From the NCBI GenBank assembly GCA_014706295.1, contig JACSVZ010000014.1, forward strand, positions 74,227,935-74,291,934: 64,000 nt of DNA. Direction: 5' to 3'. Positions 35,903 to 50,040 of this stretch are shown here, one piece after another. Within the stretch, counting starts at the first letter, position 1, and each line of letters begins with the position of its first letter. The stretch comes from Lycocorax pyrrhopterus obiensis. Its lineage: Eukaryota > Chordata > Aves > Passeriformes > Paradisaeidae. A program made the position numbers and the translations under genes. A model generated the notes under the pieces. The model did not search any database. It was not told the DNA's origin and saw only the letters and a program-made list of their open reading frames with translations.

Positions 35903-38900
35903 TTCTTTTTCCTAGCCTGCTGCATTGGTTGCTACTGGAGATATAGGATACAGGCTCAGTGTCTGGAGAAGATGGTTCTTTACCCTCGTCTAATATTTCT
36001 GTTTCTAAGAGAATGGTAGGAGAAGAAACCTGAACTATTTCACATGGTCAGATGTTCTTCAATGTGGCTGTAGAAGAATCAATGGCTGCAGAATAGTGGA
36101 AGGGAGGGTTCAGAGTCCTCTGAGTACTAGATCTTCATACTGTTATTAATGACACTTGTAATCTCTGTGAAGACTGAATAGAAAAATAAATAATTTTATC
36201 TTAGTGGGATCCATATTGCATGAATTTCTTTTTTTAACCTCATTCAAAGGGCTTTTAATAGTGTTGACTTTTTTTGACTTTCGCAACTTTTTTTTCAACA
36301 AGAAAGAATATGCTTGAAAAGGAATACAAATACATTAAATCTCTGGAAAGGGAAAGTGGCTGACCTTGTGGTGTTTGTCCTGCATTACAGCCTGAGGTAT
36401 GTTGATAGTAAAAATGAAAGAGGTAAGACTTCATCTTGAGAAGAATAGAACAGGTGAGCATTGAGGCTTACAGCAATGTTATGGAGGGAGAGGAGGGAAC
36501 TCACTTTCAGGATCTGAGTGATGGAAGCAAGTAAAGGAGCAGTTTAGAATCTGCCATTCATGTTTAATTATTTTAATATGTGTTTTCTTTTTTATAAGTG
36601 AAAAACTTACTTTAAACTTCCAGTTTGTAGAACATAGTTTGATTTCTCGTCTAGATCATATAGTGCATAATGTAGTTTCATGTGAATTTTATCTTTTTGT
36701 TTACTCCGGTTTTCCTGGGGACTATCAGTTCTAAATAAAATTTGTAAATGCTTTAGGCGAGGAGTCTAAGAGCATGAAATTCAGGGCAAGCGTGAGAATT
36801 TCAGGATTAGGTGTGTCTTTTGACAAGTTTATGGATAGTATACAAGTCAAGGTGGGGAAAAATAAAATTTAGAGCTAGACCAAAAGGAGGTGCTCCACAA
36901 AAATCAACATCAATCTTTGGCAATGAGTAGGTAGCACAGTTCAAAGCTCTGGGGAAACACATATTGTCGTAAGTCTCTCAGGACTGCATCTCTCAAAACG
37001 GAAATTCAAGCTAAACCAAAGAAGTAGGTAACCAAATTCAACAGCTTGCCCCACTCCTTTGCTAAAAGTTTTTGTTTTCTCAGAAGAGATAAAAAAACAG
37101 GTTATATGTCCACTTCTCAGTTGTGCCAAGTTAAACTACCATTAATCTAAATCTATATTATTACGATGAATTATAGATGAACTTTCATGTTCTACTACAT
37201 TTGTCACAGGGGCAGTAACAACTAACTGAAAGACAGAGCAGACAAAAAGGAGTAGTAACCTGTCCATTGTTTCATTAAAAATTAACCAAAGTTTTAAATT
37301 TTTTGTTATTGGTAGAGTTTATTTGGTTTAGAACACAACAGTTCATATTGCTTTACTATAGTAAGATAATTAAATGCATTTTGGAAGTCTGTGGATTCAT
37401 CGCCTTCTTGTCATATCATGGTTAAGATTTTTATGTGATCTGTCTACTGTAGATACACGTCTGATCACATAAGTACATGTGACTAACATCTTGGTAACCT
37501 TGGAACACCCACATGCTCCTAAAAGCCTTGTTATGTGTCAGGCAGCTCTCCTCGTTACCATGTTCCTAACACTGTAAACCGCTGCTTCTCACCTGGTCCT
37601 GATATATGCCTCATTGGATTCTCTGGAGTATTTTGGGGAAGTGAAGGCATTTGCTGAAAGGCATAGTGAGCCAGCTGATATATGCCTTACCTAGTGTGTG
37701 AGGAATATTGTGTTACCTTGAAATGGCTCTTGTCTTAAGAAATTGCACTATAAGGAAAAAAAATGTATTTAAGATGTAAAAAACCAGGCAAAACAGTTGC
37801 ATATGTTTCTAGAAGGTGTACGGGCATGATATAAGAAAAGCACAGATCATAAAAATCTATGAAGAAATTTTCTTCCTCTCTCTCTTCTTCAGAAGAGAAT
37901 TTTCAGTTTTCTTAGGAGTCCGGCAAAATTAGGCCCTTCTGAATACCATGTACAATATATGTTCATTAAAGAAAAGCCTATTTTATCAGAACATTTTCAT
38001 TTTTATGGGCCTTTTTTTAATTCTGAAGACACCCCTTTATTCACAGAGGTCTTTCTTTTAGATAAGGTGTTATCTCTTCTAGTTCAGACAGATGTACAAC
38101 TTCTTGTTAGAACTCTTCCGTTTTTTGTAACTCAGCATCTGTAATTCACTAAGACGTGTTTCACACTGAATCTTACTTTAGATACAGACTATCCTGACTT
38201 GAAAGTGACCCATGAGAATCATCAAATCCGTCAGCATATAAACACATATGCTTGATTCAAACATCTCTTGGGTTAAATGTTTGTAGATTTGAGTGATTGG
38301 TTATTGATTGGACAAGAACCAGAACTACAGAAGTTGACTGACTTGGACTGAAATCTAGTTCATGGTGATGGGACTCCGAACACCTTTCTCTAAGTGCTGT
38401 AATACTGTAATGTGTTAGCATGGTGTTCAATGTGTAGCTTCAGTGTCACTCTGAAAAAGTGAAGTGAAGGGAGATGAGCTGATTTCCACAGTTGATAGAG
38501 TCTGCACTATACAAGAAAGGTAAGTCCATTTTCCAAGTTTCACTCTACATTTTCTAGTCCTTTCAGGCCAATATATTTTCCATCTTTCTCAGGGGCAAGG
38601 TATTGTACCGCATTAAACAGAGAGAATTGAAAAAGATAAATTACAGTAGTTGAACTTATTAAGAATTGCAATAGCAAAAGCCGTAAGTCAATCATTCATT
38701 ATGTTCATAAGTATAAACACTGAGATTGTTTAGAAAAGGAGCAGACATTGCTAGCCATATAAAGCTTAGGAAGGTCCTTCCTCACATCAGAGTCTTCACA
38801 TCTGTTCTGAAATGCAACATTGCACTTGTTTAAGCGCAAGCCAAGAGCAAGTTTAAAAGGTAAGGATCCTGGCCAAGGATGAACTTTCACAAAAATGGTA

Positions 38901-41900
38901 AGGGAATTTCTCAGTACTCTTGAATCTTTCAGACTTACTGATTTTAATTAATCCTTTGTGGTTTAACGAACCATTCTGAGCTAGAACTGCCAGAGCCATG
39001 GAAAATTGACAGTGAAGCACTTATGCTCAAGTTTTAGACTGCCAGTCAATTTATATGAAGAAATGGTGCAAGAGGAATGTGAATGTCTGTTGTACGGTGA
39101 GCTGGTTCCCCCGAGTCTGGGACCAGGCAGATGACCTGTCTGGTTTCCACTGTGAAGCACAGCAATGCAGGAAGGGGTTTGCCAGTTCAGGTCCAGTGTG
39201 AGAGGATAGTCTCAGTTACCTGCACTACAGCACAGGAGGCTGGAAGAACTATTGACTTGCTGGTTTCCCACGGCAGAACCATCAGGGTTGCAACTTTTGC
39301 AACCCCTGATTCGAGTGGCTAGAACAAATGAGAAATGAAGAGCAGAAATGTAAACCTGTACCACCCTGGGCAGTTTGGGGATTTATTTTCTCCCCCTCTT
39401 CTGCCTATATTATTATGCTTTACCATTCTTGTTTCATGAAAGTCTAGTGATAGGATTCAATGTCCATGGCAGATACAGTAAAAGCAGATTCAGGGTAATA
39501 ACAGTAAATTCTTTAAAAAATTCAGTAGAGGCAGTTAGATGAAAAAAAAAACTGGATTTCACTTACTGCTTGAACCCCTTTTTAGTTGTGTTAGTATAAC
39601 TTAATTAAAATTATTTTGGGATGTTTGGTTCAGAATCACAGTATCAGTGTAAAATCTTCTATTACATTAAAATATGAATGGAACGATCCTTTGGTGTTAT
39701 GTATAGGTTTATATGGTATTTCATTTCGTAGTCACTATGAGTCAGGATGGAGAAAATTATAGTTCCTTGGTAGTTCACCCAATTTATTTATATGACAGCA
39801 TGTAGGCAATATTACCAGTACATATTCTCATTTTGCCTTCCCATTTCTATGCTAGTACCGGGGCAGAAGCTGAAGCAATATTCCTTCTCCCATATTTTAA
39901 GTGTTTCCTTTTATTACTTTTGTTTGAGAGCTAATACTACTTTTCATTTTCCTACATGTTTTGAAATGTCATTAAGCTCTTTGGCTCATACTCCATTATC
40001 TAACAATAAAAATGCTTGTGATTTAAAATTTCAACTGAGTATGGAAAGTTTTATTAAAAGTAAATATTAGAAAGTGTTTATGAACAGTATAGGTACATCA
40101 AAGACACACACTCCCCTGCCACTGTCTACTTCAGCAGGACTTCTCAAAGGGAGGTGCATTTCTCTCTCATTAGTAGCTGTAAAAATTAACCAGATAAACC
40201 TTGTCCATTTTGCTTGAACTGCCAGAGTTAAAATGAATAAGGGTTAATTTTTATTAATTGATTTTAAAAAAAAATTTAAATCAACCAGAACAAAAGTGTG
40301 ACATTTTTTGGCAATATGATGTCTGAGTCACTAATGTTGATTTTTAACAAAGTCTTGAAAACTTTTGGGATTGAAGAAAGTACACATCTCGTATATAGCA
40401 TGTTGCCTTGAATGCAGGCAAGTTTCAGTGTTCAATAAGTGAAATATAAAGGCAGAATAATGTCCTGTTGGATTAAGCCCATTCTGATTGCCTTGCTGCT
40501 AATTTGATAGTCTGTGTAGTTCTATTTTGTGCTGTATGTAATTCAGTATCTAAGAGAGGAAAATAGGTTGTAAAACGACATTTTTAAAGAACAAATTCTT
40601 CTTTAGGCGGAAGCATCACCTCCATAACCCATGGAATTTAGGTGTGGTTTTGTTTGGGTTTTTTAAAAAGTTATTTTTGGTTTTCAGAATTTTTTTTTAG
40701 TGGGCTTGATATTGAAGTTCAGTTGCAGCAGGTTTCAAGCAGGTTAAAACTGAGATGGTTAGCCAACTTTGTATGGCTGATTTGAAGAGAATACAGAGCT
40801 GAGATTATGGCTTGCTTAATTTCAGAGTCCATTTTGACTGTTTCATAGGATTCTAATCATTAAAAAAAAAACCCAAAAAAACCCAAAACAAAACTGGAGT
40901 AAAGAAGCTGTTATCTAAGTTGAGGGGTTTTTTGCATTATTAATTTCCAAATAGTTCACGGTGGTTTTAGTAAACACAAGTTTAAATTTTATTAGAGTAT
41001 TCAAAACTGTGCATCTGAATTATTTTATTTAAGTTTGAAATACTGCATTTCAAAAGTTTTGCAGTCTATTGAAGAGAGTTCTACTAATCAGACTCCAAAA
41101 TCAGACATATTTCAGGAATCACAAAGATGTGAAAGACTACTAAATAGTGTATTCTGGTACACTGTAATATCTACAGTGAGAATTTTTAAGATATATAAAA
41201 TTTATCTTGAGTGGCGACAAATAAGGAAAGATTGTGCTATGCTTTGTTTTCTTTCCAGTTAATCATATTTTTAAATAAAAGCTCAGATCATAAGCCAAAA
41301 TCTCATTATAATATTTATGAATCCGTAGTGAATTGACAGCATGTAAGTTCATTTCATTAGGAACTCATTCTAGGTTAATTCTATCTAACAGCAGCTTAAT
41401 TTAGGCTAGTCAATAAGGGATGTTAATAAATGATTTGGCATAAATGTGTGAACTTTTCCTACAAGGTGAGTATCTGTACTCATTTTTGTCAAGTATAAAG
41501 GGCATTTAAAGAGCATGGTTACTGTATGTCAAACATATCTGAATAGATTGTGAATAGTGAATTTTATTAAACTAAATTTCTGGTGTTGCTCTGGCCCTGA
41601 CATTTTCAGGCAATTTAAGTGCTACAGTTTGTCAGCATATTAATGTATTTTTGTAAATGGAAGGGAACCCGACTACATGTGAAGTCTACATTTTAATATT
41701 CTGCTAAACACAAAAAGGATCTGTTCTTAAAAATAGCAGAATAAAAGCTGCTTACTTTTGATCATATATATCAATAGCTCTTATTCATATATATCTCTAA
41801 GATATTATTTTTTGTATAGATAGCATAGCAGAAAAAATGCAAGTAATTGTTTGACCAAAATGTTTATAATGTAGTTATAATGAAAAAAACAAGAAGTAAT

Positions 41901-43734
41901 TATTTTAAGATTGCTTTAGAGGAATTCATTACCTTCAAAATATGCACATATCAATGTAAGAGAAATTATTAGGAGGCCAGCCAGTAGTGAGGGGAAGGAA
42001 ACCTTGTTGTTAAAATATTCACTGCTACAGTGTTTGGGGAAATATGCAGATAAATGTTGATTTCCAAACCAAGTGACTAATTTGCTCTTCAGTGTGCAAA
42101 ATGGATCATAGGTTGACATAGTGAATTTTCCCTATGCCAGAGTCTTGGATGAACTTAACTTGGCACAGTAGCTATGATAAAATCGTATTGTATATGACCT
42201 TTGCATTTATTGATTTCTTTTGTTTTCTTTTTTGTTTGTTCATTTTTACAATCCCATGCATGATATGACTGAGACAATCATAAGAGGCTCAGGGAGAAAA
42301 AAAAAAACAGCAGAGCTTTAACAAGTCGATTTATGCAGACAATATTAAAACACTGTTCAATTGTTGATTTTTTTGGGGGGAAATGTTACGGGTCCCACAT
42401 AGTTTCCGGCTCAGAATCCTGTAACCATTTCTGTCTGTGTTCATAATAAATTTGCAACAGATCCTGCATCCTGTTAATTTGAAAATTATTTTATTTACTA
42501 TTTATAAAAGGCAGAGAAAAAAATAAAAAGCATCTCTTATAAAAATTAAAATGTGAACCTTAGTAGGGCAACACGTCTTCAAAGATTACCTGGTATATTT
42601 TGTTATGAAGATGGCAGCAAAAGCAGACTGCTGAGTGTAACACTTGGCAGTCCATCACACTGATTTCCATGCCAGAGTGGCTGGCAAAGGAGGAAGAGAA
42701 AGAGTGTTCTATTGTCTGTAATCCATATCAATAATCTCTGCTGGCCCTTGTGGTATAACAAATAGTATTGTTTTCTTAATGTACAAAGTTAACTTGGAGG
42801 AGAGCACTCATGTCCAGCTCTTGAATGAGGTTTTTGTTTCTTTATAAGTTCCAGGAAGCTTCATTGTAACCCTCTGTGTTTGTTCCACAGAGAAACTATC
42901 TTCCCTTTGCCACACTTGAACTTTGTTGACTTTAAATGCCACCTTATAGATGGTTACATAACTTTCCACATTGTTGCTGTGTAATAATATATCTCTTTTA
43001 AAGTCTTAACTTCCTGTAAGCCTTTGCAGCTAAGGAAATAAACAATGAACTGTTAGTGAAGTCTTTGAGCCCTCCCATGAGTTGGAAGGCCAGTCCATTC
43101 TGTTTATAGCGTATGGTGTGGCATGGTGTGTTACGTTCCAGAGCGGTCGAGCAGAGCAGAGCAAAGCCATTCTCCTTGCTTCAACTGTATTGTACTTGTG
43201 CAGCCTATCTGTCTGCTGGGAGGGAGACAGCTCTTCTTTCCCTTTAATGTGATTGATTTTTAACCCCATTTACACGTGTACCATCCACAACATGCTCTGG
43301 CAGAGTTCCACAACTTAATTTTGAGTTGTATGAAAAGAAAACCCTTTACCTTGCTTTCATCTTCGCACTGATTTATGTCATTTCGTGTCCTTTTGATCCT
43401 CTATTTTGAGAAACTGTGAAAACTCTTTATTAATCGTCACACTGCTCTATTCTGTCTCTCATTGACAGTGAGTTTTCCTGACTGAAGATTCCTGGTCTAT
43501 ACAGTCACTCTCTTCAGAAACTCTCATATGTATCATCATCCTTACATACCTTATAATTTTGCATATTGTGACATTTTTGCATATTGTGCATATATTGTGA
43601 AATCCTACTCTCAGGATTTTAGTTTTGCTATCCTGAGTACAGCAGAAAGCATTGTGCCACTTAAACATGTTGAAGACCACAGACCTTAATACAGATTTGC
43701 AGAGAGAATTTCTAGCTGCTCTCTGTATTGAGAA
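35903..43734. other. intronic sequence; A-rich and AT-rich simple runs
   Basis: About 7.8 kb with no recognised repeat family or exon. Simple sequence includes an A-rich run with CCC spacers at about 40861-40895 and AT-rich repeats of catatatatc at about 41763-41800. Small near-repeats of gcatattgtg occur at about 43560-43590. Positions 39085-39330 are less A+T-rich than their surroundings, with a 63-codon open frame, but I recognise nothing in them. Confidence 0.55.
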
Positions 43735-44760
43735 ACCTCTCCATTTATTTACAATTTTTCTGCTTCTGTTTTAACCATTCTCCTAATTTATTGAAGGCCT
43801 TCCTTATTATCCTAGGGGGACTGAGTTACTTTAGAGTCTTTCAACACAGAAACTTGTTAAAATCCTTTGGAAATCAAAGGCTATGTGCCAAGGCATCCTT
43901 TTTCACATCGTCAGGGTTCCTCCTGTGAGTTACAATTTCCCTTTTCAGAAACCATCTCAACTATTCCCCCATACACTACATTCATTTACATATCTGTTAA
44001 TTCTGTTCTTCAGTGTAATTCATAATAGTTTGTCTTGAATGGAATTGGGACTTAGTGATCTGTAGTTTGAGATGTGTCCTTGCATGGCCTAATCTTGTCC
44101 CCATTTTCAAAATCATATAAAGCAAAAAAACCAAGCCCTCCTCTCCTCCCCCAAAAAATCCGTATCTACCATTCCCATGGTTTGGATGACATTTTAAGTG
44201 ATGACCACAGTAACTTCCCATAGGAATCCCAGGCAAACACTATTCGATCTTTCTCTTTTTTTGCCACTGTTCACTTTTTAGGTTTTTTTAAAAAAATTTT
44301 CTAGTAATAATTTAATTTGGCCCAGATCTCTGATGTACCCCAACTAAAAAGAGGTTCTGTCATGGGAACCTCCCAGAACTACTCTTCATTAAATTTTGAT
44401 TTGGTGAGTCATTTACATTTCCTGCTAAAGCCTTGTCTCTTTGAACATTCCCTTTATACTTAGATGGTCTATTAGCTCTGAAGCCTTTCTGGCAGGCTTA
44501 ATATTCCCATTGGGCTTTAAAAAGCATTTAATGCTTTCCATTATGCTTTCAGCAAATTGTTCCTCAAGATATTTTTATTTATGTTTCTGCAACTATCTAA
44601 ACCTGACTTCATGTTCAGTGTTAGAAACAGGTCCTTGGCAGTGCATAACAACTTACTGTTGTCTGTATTTTCAGTGCCCCTGCAGTGATTCCCATTTTTA
44701 GTAGGTCCTTAGGCATCTTTGAAACATGATTAATGGTACTAGAAATCTTTTGAGCAGGGA
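43735..44760 (-). mobile_element. ancient CR1/L3-like LINE remnant, minus strand
   Basis: On the + strand the text runs parallel to reversed amniote CR1/L3 ORF2: 'ttcccttttcagaaaccatc' (about 43938-43957), 'ctgttaattctgttcttcag' (about 43995-44015), 'agtgatctgtagtttgagat' (about 44055-44075) and 'ccccattttcaaaatcat'. These correspond to the region before and around the RT N-terminus. Then 'gaagcctttctggcaggctt' and 'aaattgttcctcaagata' (44480-44570) match the linker between endonuclease and RT. The order is consistent with one minus-strand element. It is heavily mutated with no usable frame. The + frames at 43728 and 44441 are shadows. The edges are approximate. It lies a few hundred bases before exon B. 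Confidence 0.6.
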
Positions 44761-45153
44761 AGTAGTAAACTTACTAATTTCGAATCTTCCCTGTTTACCA
44801 TTCCGCATGACCTGTATTCCTCCATAAAAAAGTAAATACCTGATTAAAGTTAGTGAAAAACACTTTTCACTGGTGTTTCACCATACCTGTAGTGCTGTCT
44901 GCATGTCCCAAACTCTGATTTTAAATTTATTCGTTAAGTTTATTTTTAAGTCAGTACTGCTTATCTTGCTGTGATTTCTTTTCATATTCTTTTTTTTTCC
45001 CAGTAGAATTTCATTAGAGAAAAAATGGAGACCAGGAGGTTTTTTTCAGGAGTAGGTAAAATTATGCTACAAATATTTTTATAGTAACTTAATTATTTTT
45101 AAAATTGATCACAATGACAAGCAAAAGAACTGTGTGCATTTTTTCCTTTGTAG
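44761..45153. other. end of the large intron, before exon B
   Basis: A+T-rich intron end. The last 20 bases (attttttcctttgtag at the 3' side) give a strong polypyrimidine tract and AG acceptor for exon B. Confidence 0.7.
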
Positions 45154-45266
45154 ATTTCTGGACCTGTCTACAATTTCACTGGCTGTATAAAAGTCGTAGA
45201 AATCAATGATGTCGGACCTTTCAGCTTCTCTAATGCTGTGGGAAGAAGTAACGTTGACAATTGCAG
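45154..45266 (+). CDS. EYS: internal exon B, laminin G-like domain end (probable EYS)
   Basis: A 113-base exon has a strong acceptor (tttttcctttgtag|att) and a consensus donor (tgcag|gtaaac). Its 37 complete codons read on from the phase-0 end of exon A: ISGPVYNFTGC, then IKVVEIND, then GPFSFSNAVG and RSNVDNC, with two bases of a split codon left (phase 2). FTGCI plus a hydrophobic strand and a second cysteine about 26 residues later is the classic C-terminal LamG pattern, in which the two cysteines form the domain's disulfide. NFT at residues 7-9 is a glycosylation sequon. The exon is 29.7 kb from exon A, the kind of spacing known for EYS. Both exons lack stops, and their phases agree, which would be unlikely by chance. 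No further exon is visible before 64000. The gene name is inferred; the exon is well supported. Confidence 0.68.
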
Positions 45267-45372
45267 GTAAACTGCCCTCTATGGCTTTCCAAATTGTATG
45301 AAATTGTTTGTGCTGATTTTGCTTTCTTCCTTACACAGGGAGACCATTTTAGATAATTTCAACAATGGTTAC

Positions 45373-45389
45373 AAAAAAAAAAAAAAAAA
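45373..45389. repeat. poly(A) run, 17 bases
   Basis: An uninterrupted run of A about 106 bases after exon B, followed by gacaaaacccc. I could not assign it as the tail of any retrocopy. Confidence 0.8.
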
Positions 45390-48300
45390 GACAAAACCCC
45401 CTAGAGAGAGAGATGTCTTGCTTTCTTTTATGCTTTTGAAGCATTTTCTTTATGAAAGATTGTATTTTCGCAGAGTAGTTCAATTAAGCTTGACAGCTTA
45501 TTTAGAGTGAGTTGTCACCCCCTGAATGCTGAAACAGTGTTTCAAGAAAGATGATATGCAGGAAAATACGGGACCGGGAAGTGGGGAGATGTGCTGGTTG
45601 GGTTTTACTCATGACTTTGGGACTTCCATTAATCTTGTTACAAATATGGATGACTTGGTGCTACATTTACTCTACAAGAGATTGTGAAAAGTTTTGGAAA
45701 GCATTGTTGCTGAATACATTTAAAAACTCCAGTTGATTTCAGTTTTGCATATTCACATTGCTGTTGGTCATGCATTGGTTGAAATAAAAGGCTATACAGG
45801 GGCGGTGATGTAAATTAGGATTCTGTTCTGGAATATAATAGGTTTGAACATGGAAAAGTGGAAAGCAAAGGAAAACAGAGGTGAATTGCATTTGTAGATA
45901 AAGAAGTCTTTCAGAAGAGAGTATCATTTCAGTCACGGGATGTACATGTCCTAGATTCCTGCAGAACATTATATATGGCTTTTTACGTATGACTTTTTTC
46001 CCTAAAATTTACAGAATAGTTAAATTAATGTTCACGTGCTTGCTTAAACACTATCCTCGAAAGCTAGTGGTAAACTGCTAGACCATTAATTAAAGATCTG
46101 TGAGATCTGAACTCTGCACTTAGCTCCACCACTAACCCCTTAAAGAACCTACACACATCCCACTCAAAATTATGAACAGTGCGTAAACCCACTGTCTAAT
46201 GAACTCTCTGCCCCAAGTCCTAGGCATCTAAGCTTTTGCCAGGAAAAATTACTCTGAACACAAAATTGAGTTTGTTACCCCTGCACAGACCTGCCAAAAT
46301 TTTTATTTAGAACAGCAGGTCAGTGTTATCTCTTTGTCCAAAGTTGATGAAGAAATAAATCTTTGCACCCTTTAAGTTCCCCAAAGCATTTTGTGTGGAA
46401 TATGTTCTCTAGGTGTGTTTATGAAATGGTTGTGGGTCTAAATACCGCGCAAAAAAGAAAACCCTGGCCTCTGTTGTGATAAACCCCAGATAAGAAAGAA
46501 GCAATGTCTCCTCTCGTCTTTCTGCAGTTTCATCAGAAGTTTTCCTAGCCAGAACTATGGTGTCCTTCAAAATGAGGGCACATACACTTGTCTGTGAAAC
46601 TATGCCTCTGTGCAAAACATAAATTTGTAAGGTTGAAAGCAAGTGAGGAAGCTACTTTATGTCTTTCATTCAGGTATTAAGGTAGGTGGAAATAATCTTG
46701 ACTTCAAGGGGTATTTATGCACTAGAAATTAAGTAATCATGGTGAAAAAACGATCATAAACGATCTCTGGTGTCTCCTCTGGTTACTAGATTAGGAAATT
46801 GTTCTCCATTTTGCATATGCATTAGAGCTTTGATGTCCCAAATCCTAGGCAAGAAGGTAGTTCTGTTTTTTAAATTACTAGGCAAAAACACGATATCTCA
46901 AAAATCAGGACTGTTACCATCTTTTCTATTTTCTTTCATTCTCCTTAATAATACTTTCACTGATACAAATGCTTACATCCTTGAGCTTTTTGACACCATT
47001 CTTTTTTACTGTTTTTTCTATTGAGCAGTTTATATAACCATTCCATTAAGTATCAGTAGCCTTCAAGAAGCAAAAAGACCAGTGAGAACAGCTTTGCCCA
47101 GTCTGTGTATGCAACATAGAGAGGGATATAGACAGGAAAGAGGTGGCTTGTAAAACAATTAGCTTTGTTCCTCTTAGATTTTTATTAGTACAGAATTCTA
47201 TATTATCTGTTATATTATAATCTACAGAACTATATACCAAGATTTATTGAATATTGTACTGATTCTGATACTCCCCTTCATAGTTAATTAGCCTACAAAT
47301 ATGTCTTACATGGTATAATATCGGCATTAAAGGTTGCTTTATTTGAATCAGAACTCAGTGATTACAGTCTAGGACTGTTTCTTGCAAATACTTATTGTGC
47401 ATGTGTTACAGATTAGGTGAGTAAAATGACGTGACTGTTTGTGTAGATGAACTGTGGATATAATCTTTTACATAAAAGGATGTTGGAAGAATGCTGGGCC
47501 TTCTCAATTCTCTATGCTAAGCAACATGTTCCTTTTACCTCCCTGCTTCTTCAGAATGCTGCAGGTGTGCCTAACAGTGCCCAGCCCCGTGCAGTCCACA
47601 CAGACCTGGCACCATCCTCGTCCAAATCACAGTTATTCCTGTCTGTGAAAAGCTGAGTTTCAATAATGGAAACTGTTGTACTTTGTTGAAATTCAGGGTA
47701 ATTTCAACAGATAATTGAAATTATTCTGAATTTCCCTTTGTGGGGAGGGAAATTAGTAGGAATGGACTGCATGGAAGCCTGGCAGACATTCTCCTTACTC
47801 ATTCCTGCTCTGTGACACATGAATTTCATACCTGCTCACACCTGGCAGCCAACATCATTGTTTGCTTTTCACTTTAGATATAACACACATTCATCTTGAC
47901 ACCATCAGTCCTTAAATACAGTCTGCTTCCCTAAAAGCACCTAGGAAGCTCAGCTGTCATCCCCCTTTTGCAAGACAGACTTCTGGGAAAGATGGATTTG
48001 TTTTGAGAAGGAAGGACAAAGTGATTGAAGAAAGTTGTTTAATAGGGCAATACTGGATTGTATACTTTGCAAATATGAGTAGCGAGCAAATACTAGGAAG
48101 CGCGGTGTAATTTATATTGTATTTTCAGAATTCATATGGTTCTCTAGATGCAATATTGCTACAGTAGGAGCTGCCTAATTGTAGCAGAGAACTCTGCAGT
48201 GTGGCAAACAAAGCAATCCAATTTCTTCTGCAAGAACATCCCTGTATTTGGCACTCAGCATCACTGTTTCTGTTCTTACTGGGTTAGTTTTTCTTTAACT

Positions 48301-50000
48301 GACCTTCTACTTATTATCACCTCTTTCTAGGCTTCTAATCCTTTCAAATGCCCTGCTTTTACATATTTAGCACACTCTAGTGGCATTCATTTACCCTGCT
48401 GGGTTTCGTCCTTCTTGGTGCCCCAGCTGCATGGATTACTTCATTATTGTGGCCATGCTGATACTTCTTAAAATGTATGGGTCTGTGAGTAAATTTTAAG
48501 CTTATGTTTTTTTAATAGGATTGAAATTTACTCAAATGTGTTCTGCCATCTTTTTAACTGGATCTATTTGTATTTTAAAATACCAAAATGATGATCTTAC
48601 ATGTGCAAAGCATATAGAGAGCTTTCAAAAACATATTTTAGAGGTAGCTCATTAACCTTTTCAAAACTATTGACATCACTACTTCAGGACAAGACAGTAC
48701 CTTTCATAGGATATTATATACTTCATGTTCCTTATCTCAGAGGTTCACATTCCTGTTTAAAAAATGTTTGGAATTAAGAAATTTTTTTAAATTGCACCAT
48801 AACATTAGTTGCACTGGCATACCTGTCTGACTATCTACTGTCTAAAATTCCCAAAATGTATTAGGGCAGGAATGCTATTTATTCCTTTAAAATTCATAAC
48901 TTTTAATGCAAATATTGTACACTACAAGGTAAAGAGAATTATTTTAATTTGGTTGAACTAAATTGGAGATGGGGGCAACATGGAAACTACCTTTCATGTC
49001 ATTTTGGAAGCAGGTGTTAAATTCTGCTTAAATTGAAGAAATTGATTGATACTGGCAGTACCAGGCAATTGGATAAGATCAAAGACAAAAAACTTGCAAT
49101 AATCCTTATCATTCTGAAAAATGCAAGATTTCTGTGCATTCTCAGAAACACTGAGATTTCAGACATGAGGCTTTAACTCAGTTAATCTAGCCCAGATGCT
49201 TCTGCTATTCACGTGCATCATTGTTTAAGCATAGAGTTCTTAGGTACAGTATTCCATGATCCCACAAGGACAGAGAGCAGGTAGGAGGGATGTACTGCAC
49301 TGAGGGCTCATCTGAACTTCCTGCCATTAAACGTAACCAAGGTGAAACAGGAAATGGCAGAATGACGGTGTGGGCAGGAGAAGGAGTTTGACTCTCTGAA
49401 AGCAGACTGGCAGCCATAAAGTACTCAGCTATGCAGCTGTGGCTTTCAACAGAGGTTCTAATGGAACCGTGTCGGTTAGTAAAGGTAAGCCTCCAACAGG
49501 TAGTTCTGTAGAATTATGCTAGACTATATAGTTGTGTAAGTCTTGTCAAAGTTTATTTTAAGATTCTCTTTAAATTATACCTGTCTCAGAGTTATGAATA
49601 TATTGGCAATTTTGAACGAGATTATATAACGACCAATAGTAGTAGCAGCAGGACAATTGAAAATAATGGATATCTGATAACATTTTTTAAGAAATGAAAT
49701 CTCTTTTATTTTTTTCCTTCTTCCAAGGGAAGATACTTGTGTTGTGTTAATGCAATATAAAGCCTCTTTAAGTGTTTCAGAAAATGTTACTGGAATAGAT
49801 TTGCAGGATAAATGACTATCACTTCCAGATAGAGTTCAGATGACAGATATAAATGAAGCTTTGAGTCCCGGTATTAAAAGCTGGTGTTTACTGCAGTTCA
49901 TTTCTGTTTTAGTGTCTGGGAGCTATGACTGCTATATATTGCTGTAAGGGTTTACTGTAACAGTTTATAGCATGTACTAAATTCAAAGGTTCCAAACGCG

Positions 50001-50040
50001 CACACACACACACACACACACATAAAATATATACACATAC
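50001..50040. repeat. CA dinucleotide microsatellite
   Basis: Eleven perfect CA units at 50001-50022, followed by imperfect ATAC/TATA alternation to about 50050. It is a candidate length-variable marker. Confidence 0.9.

Noticed and set aside
45373..45389. Poly(A) tail of a processed pseudogene near exon B
   Set aside because: The sequence upstream is exon B and its intron, with no retrocopy body and no target-site duplication.
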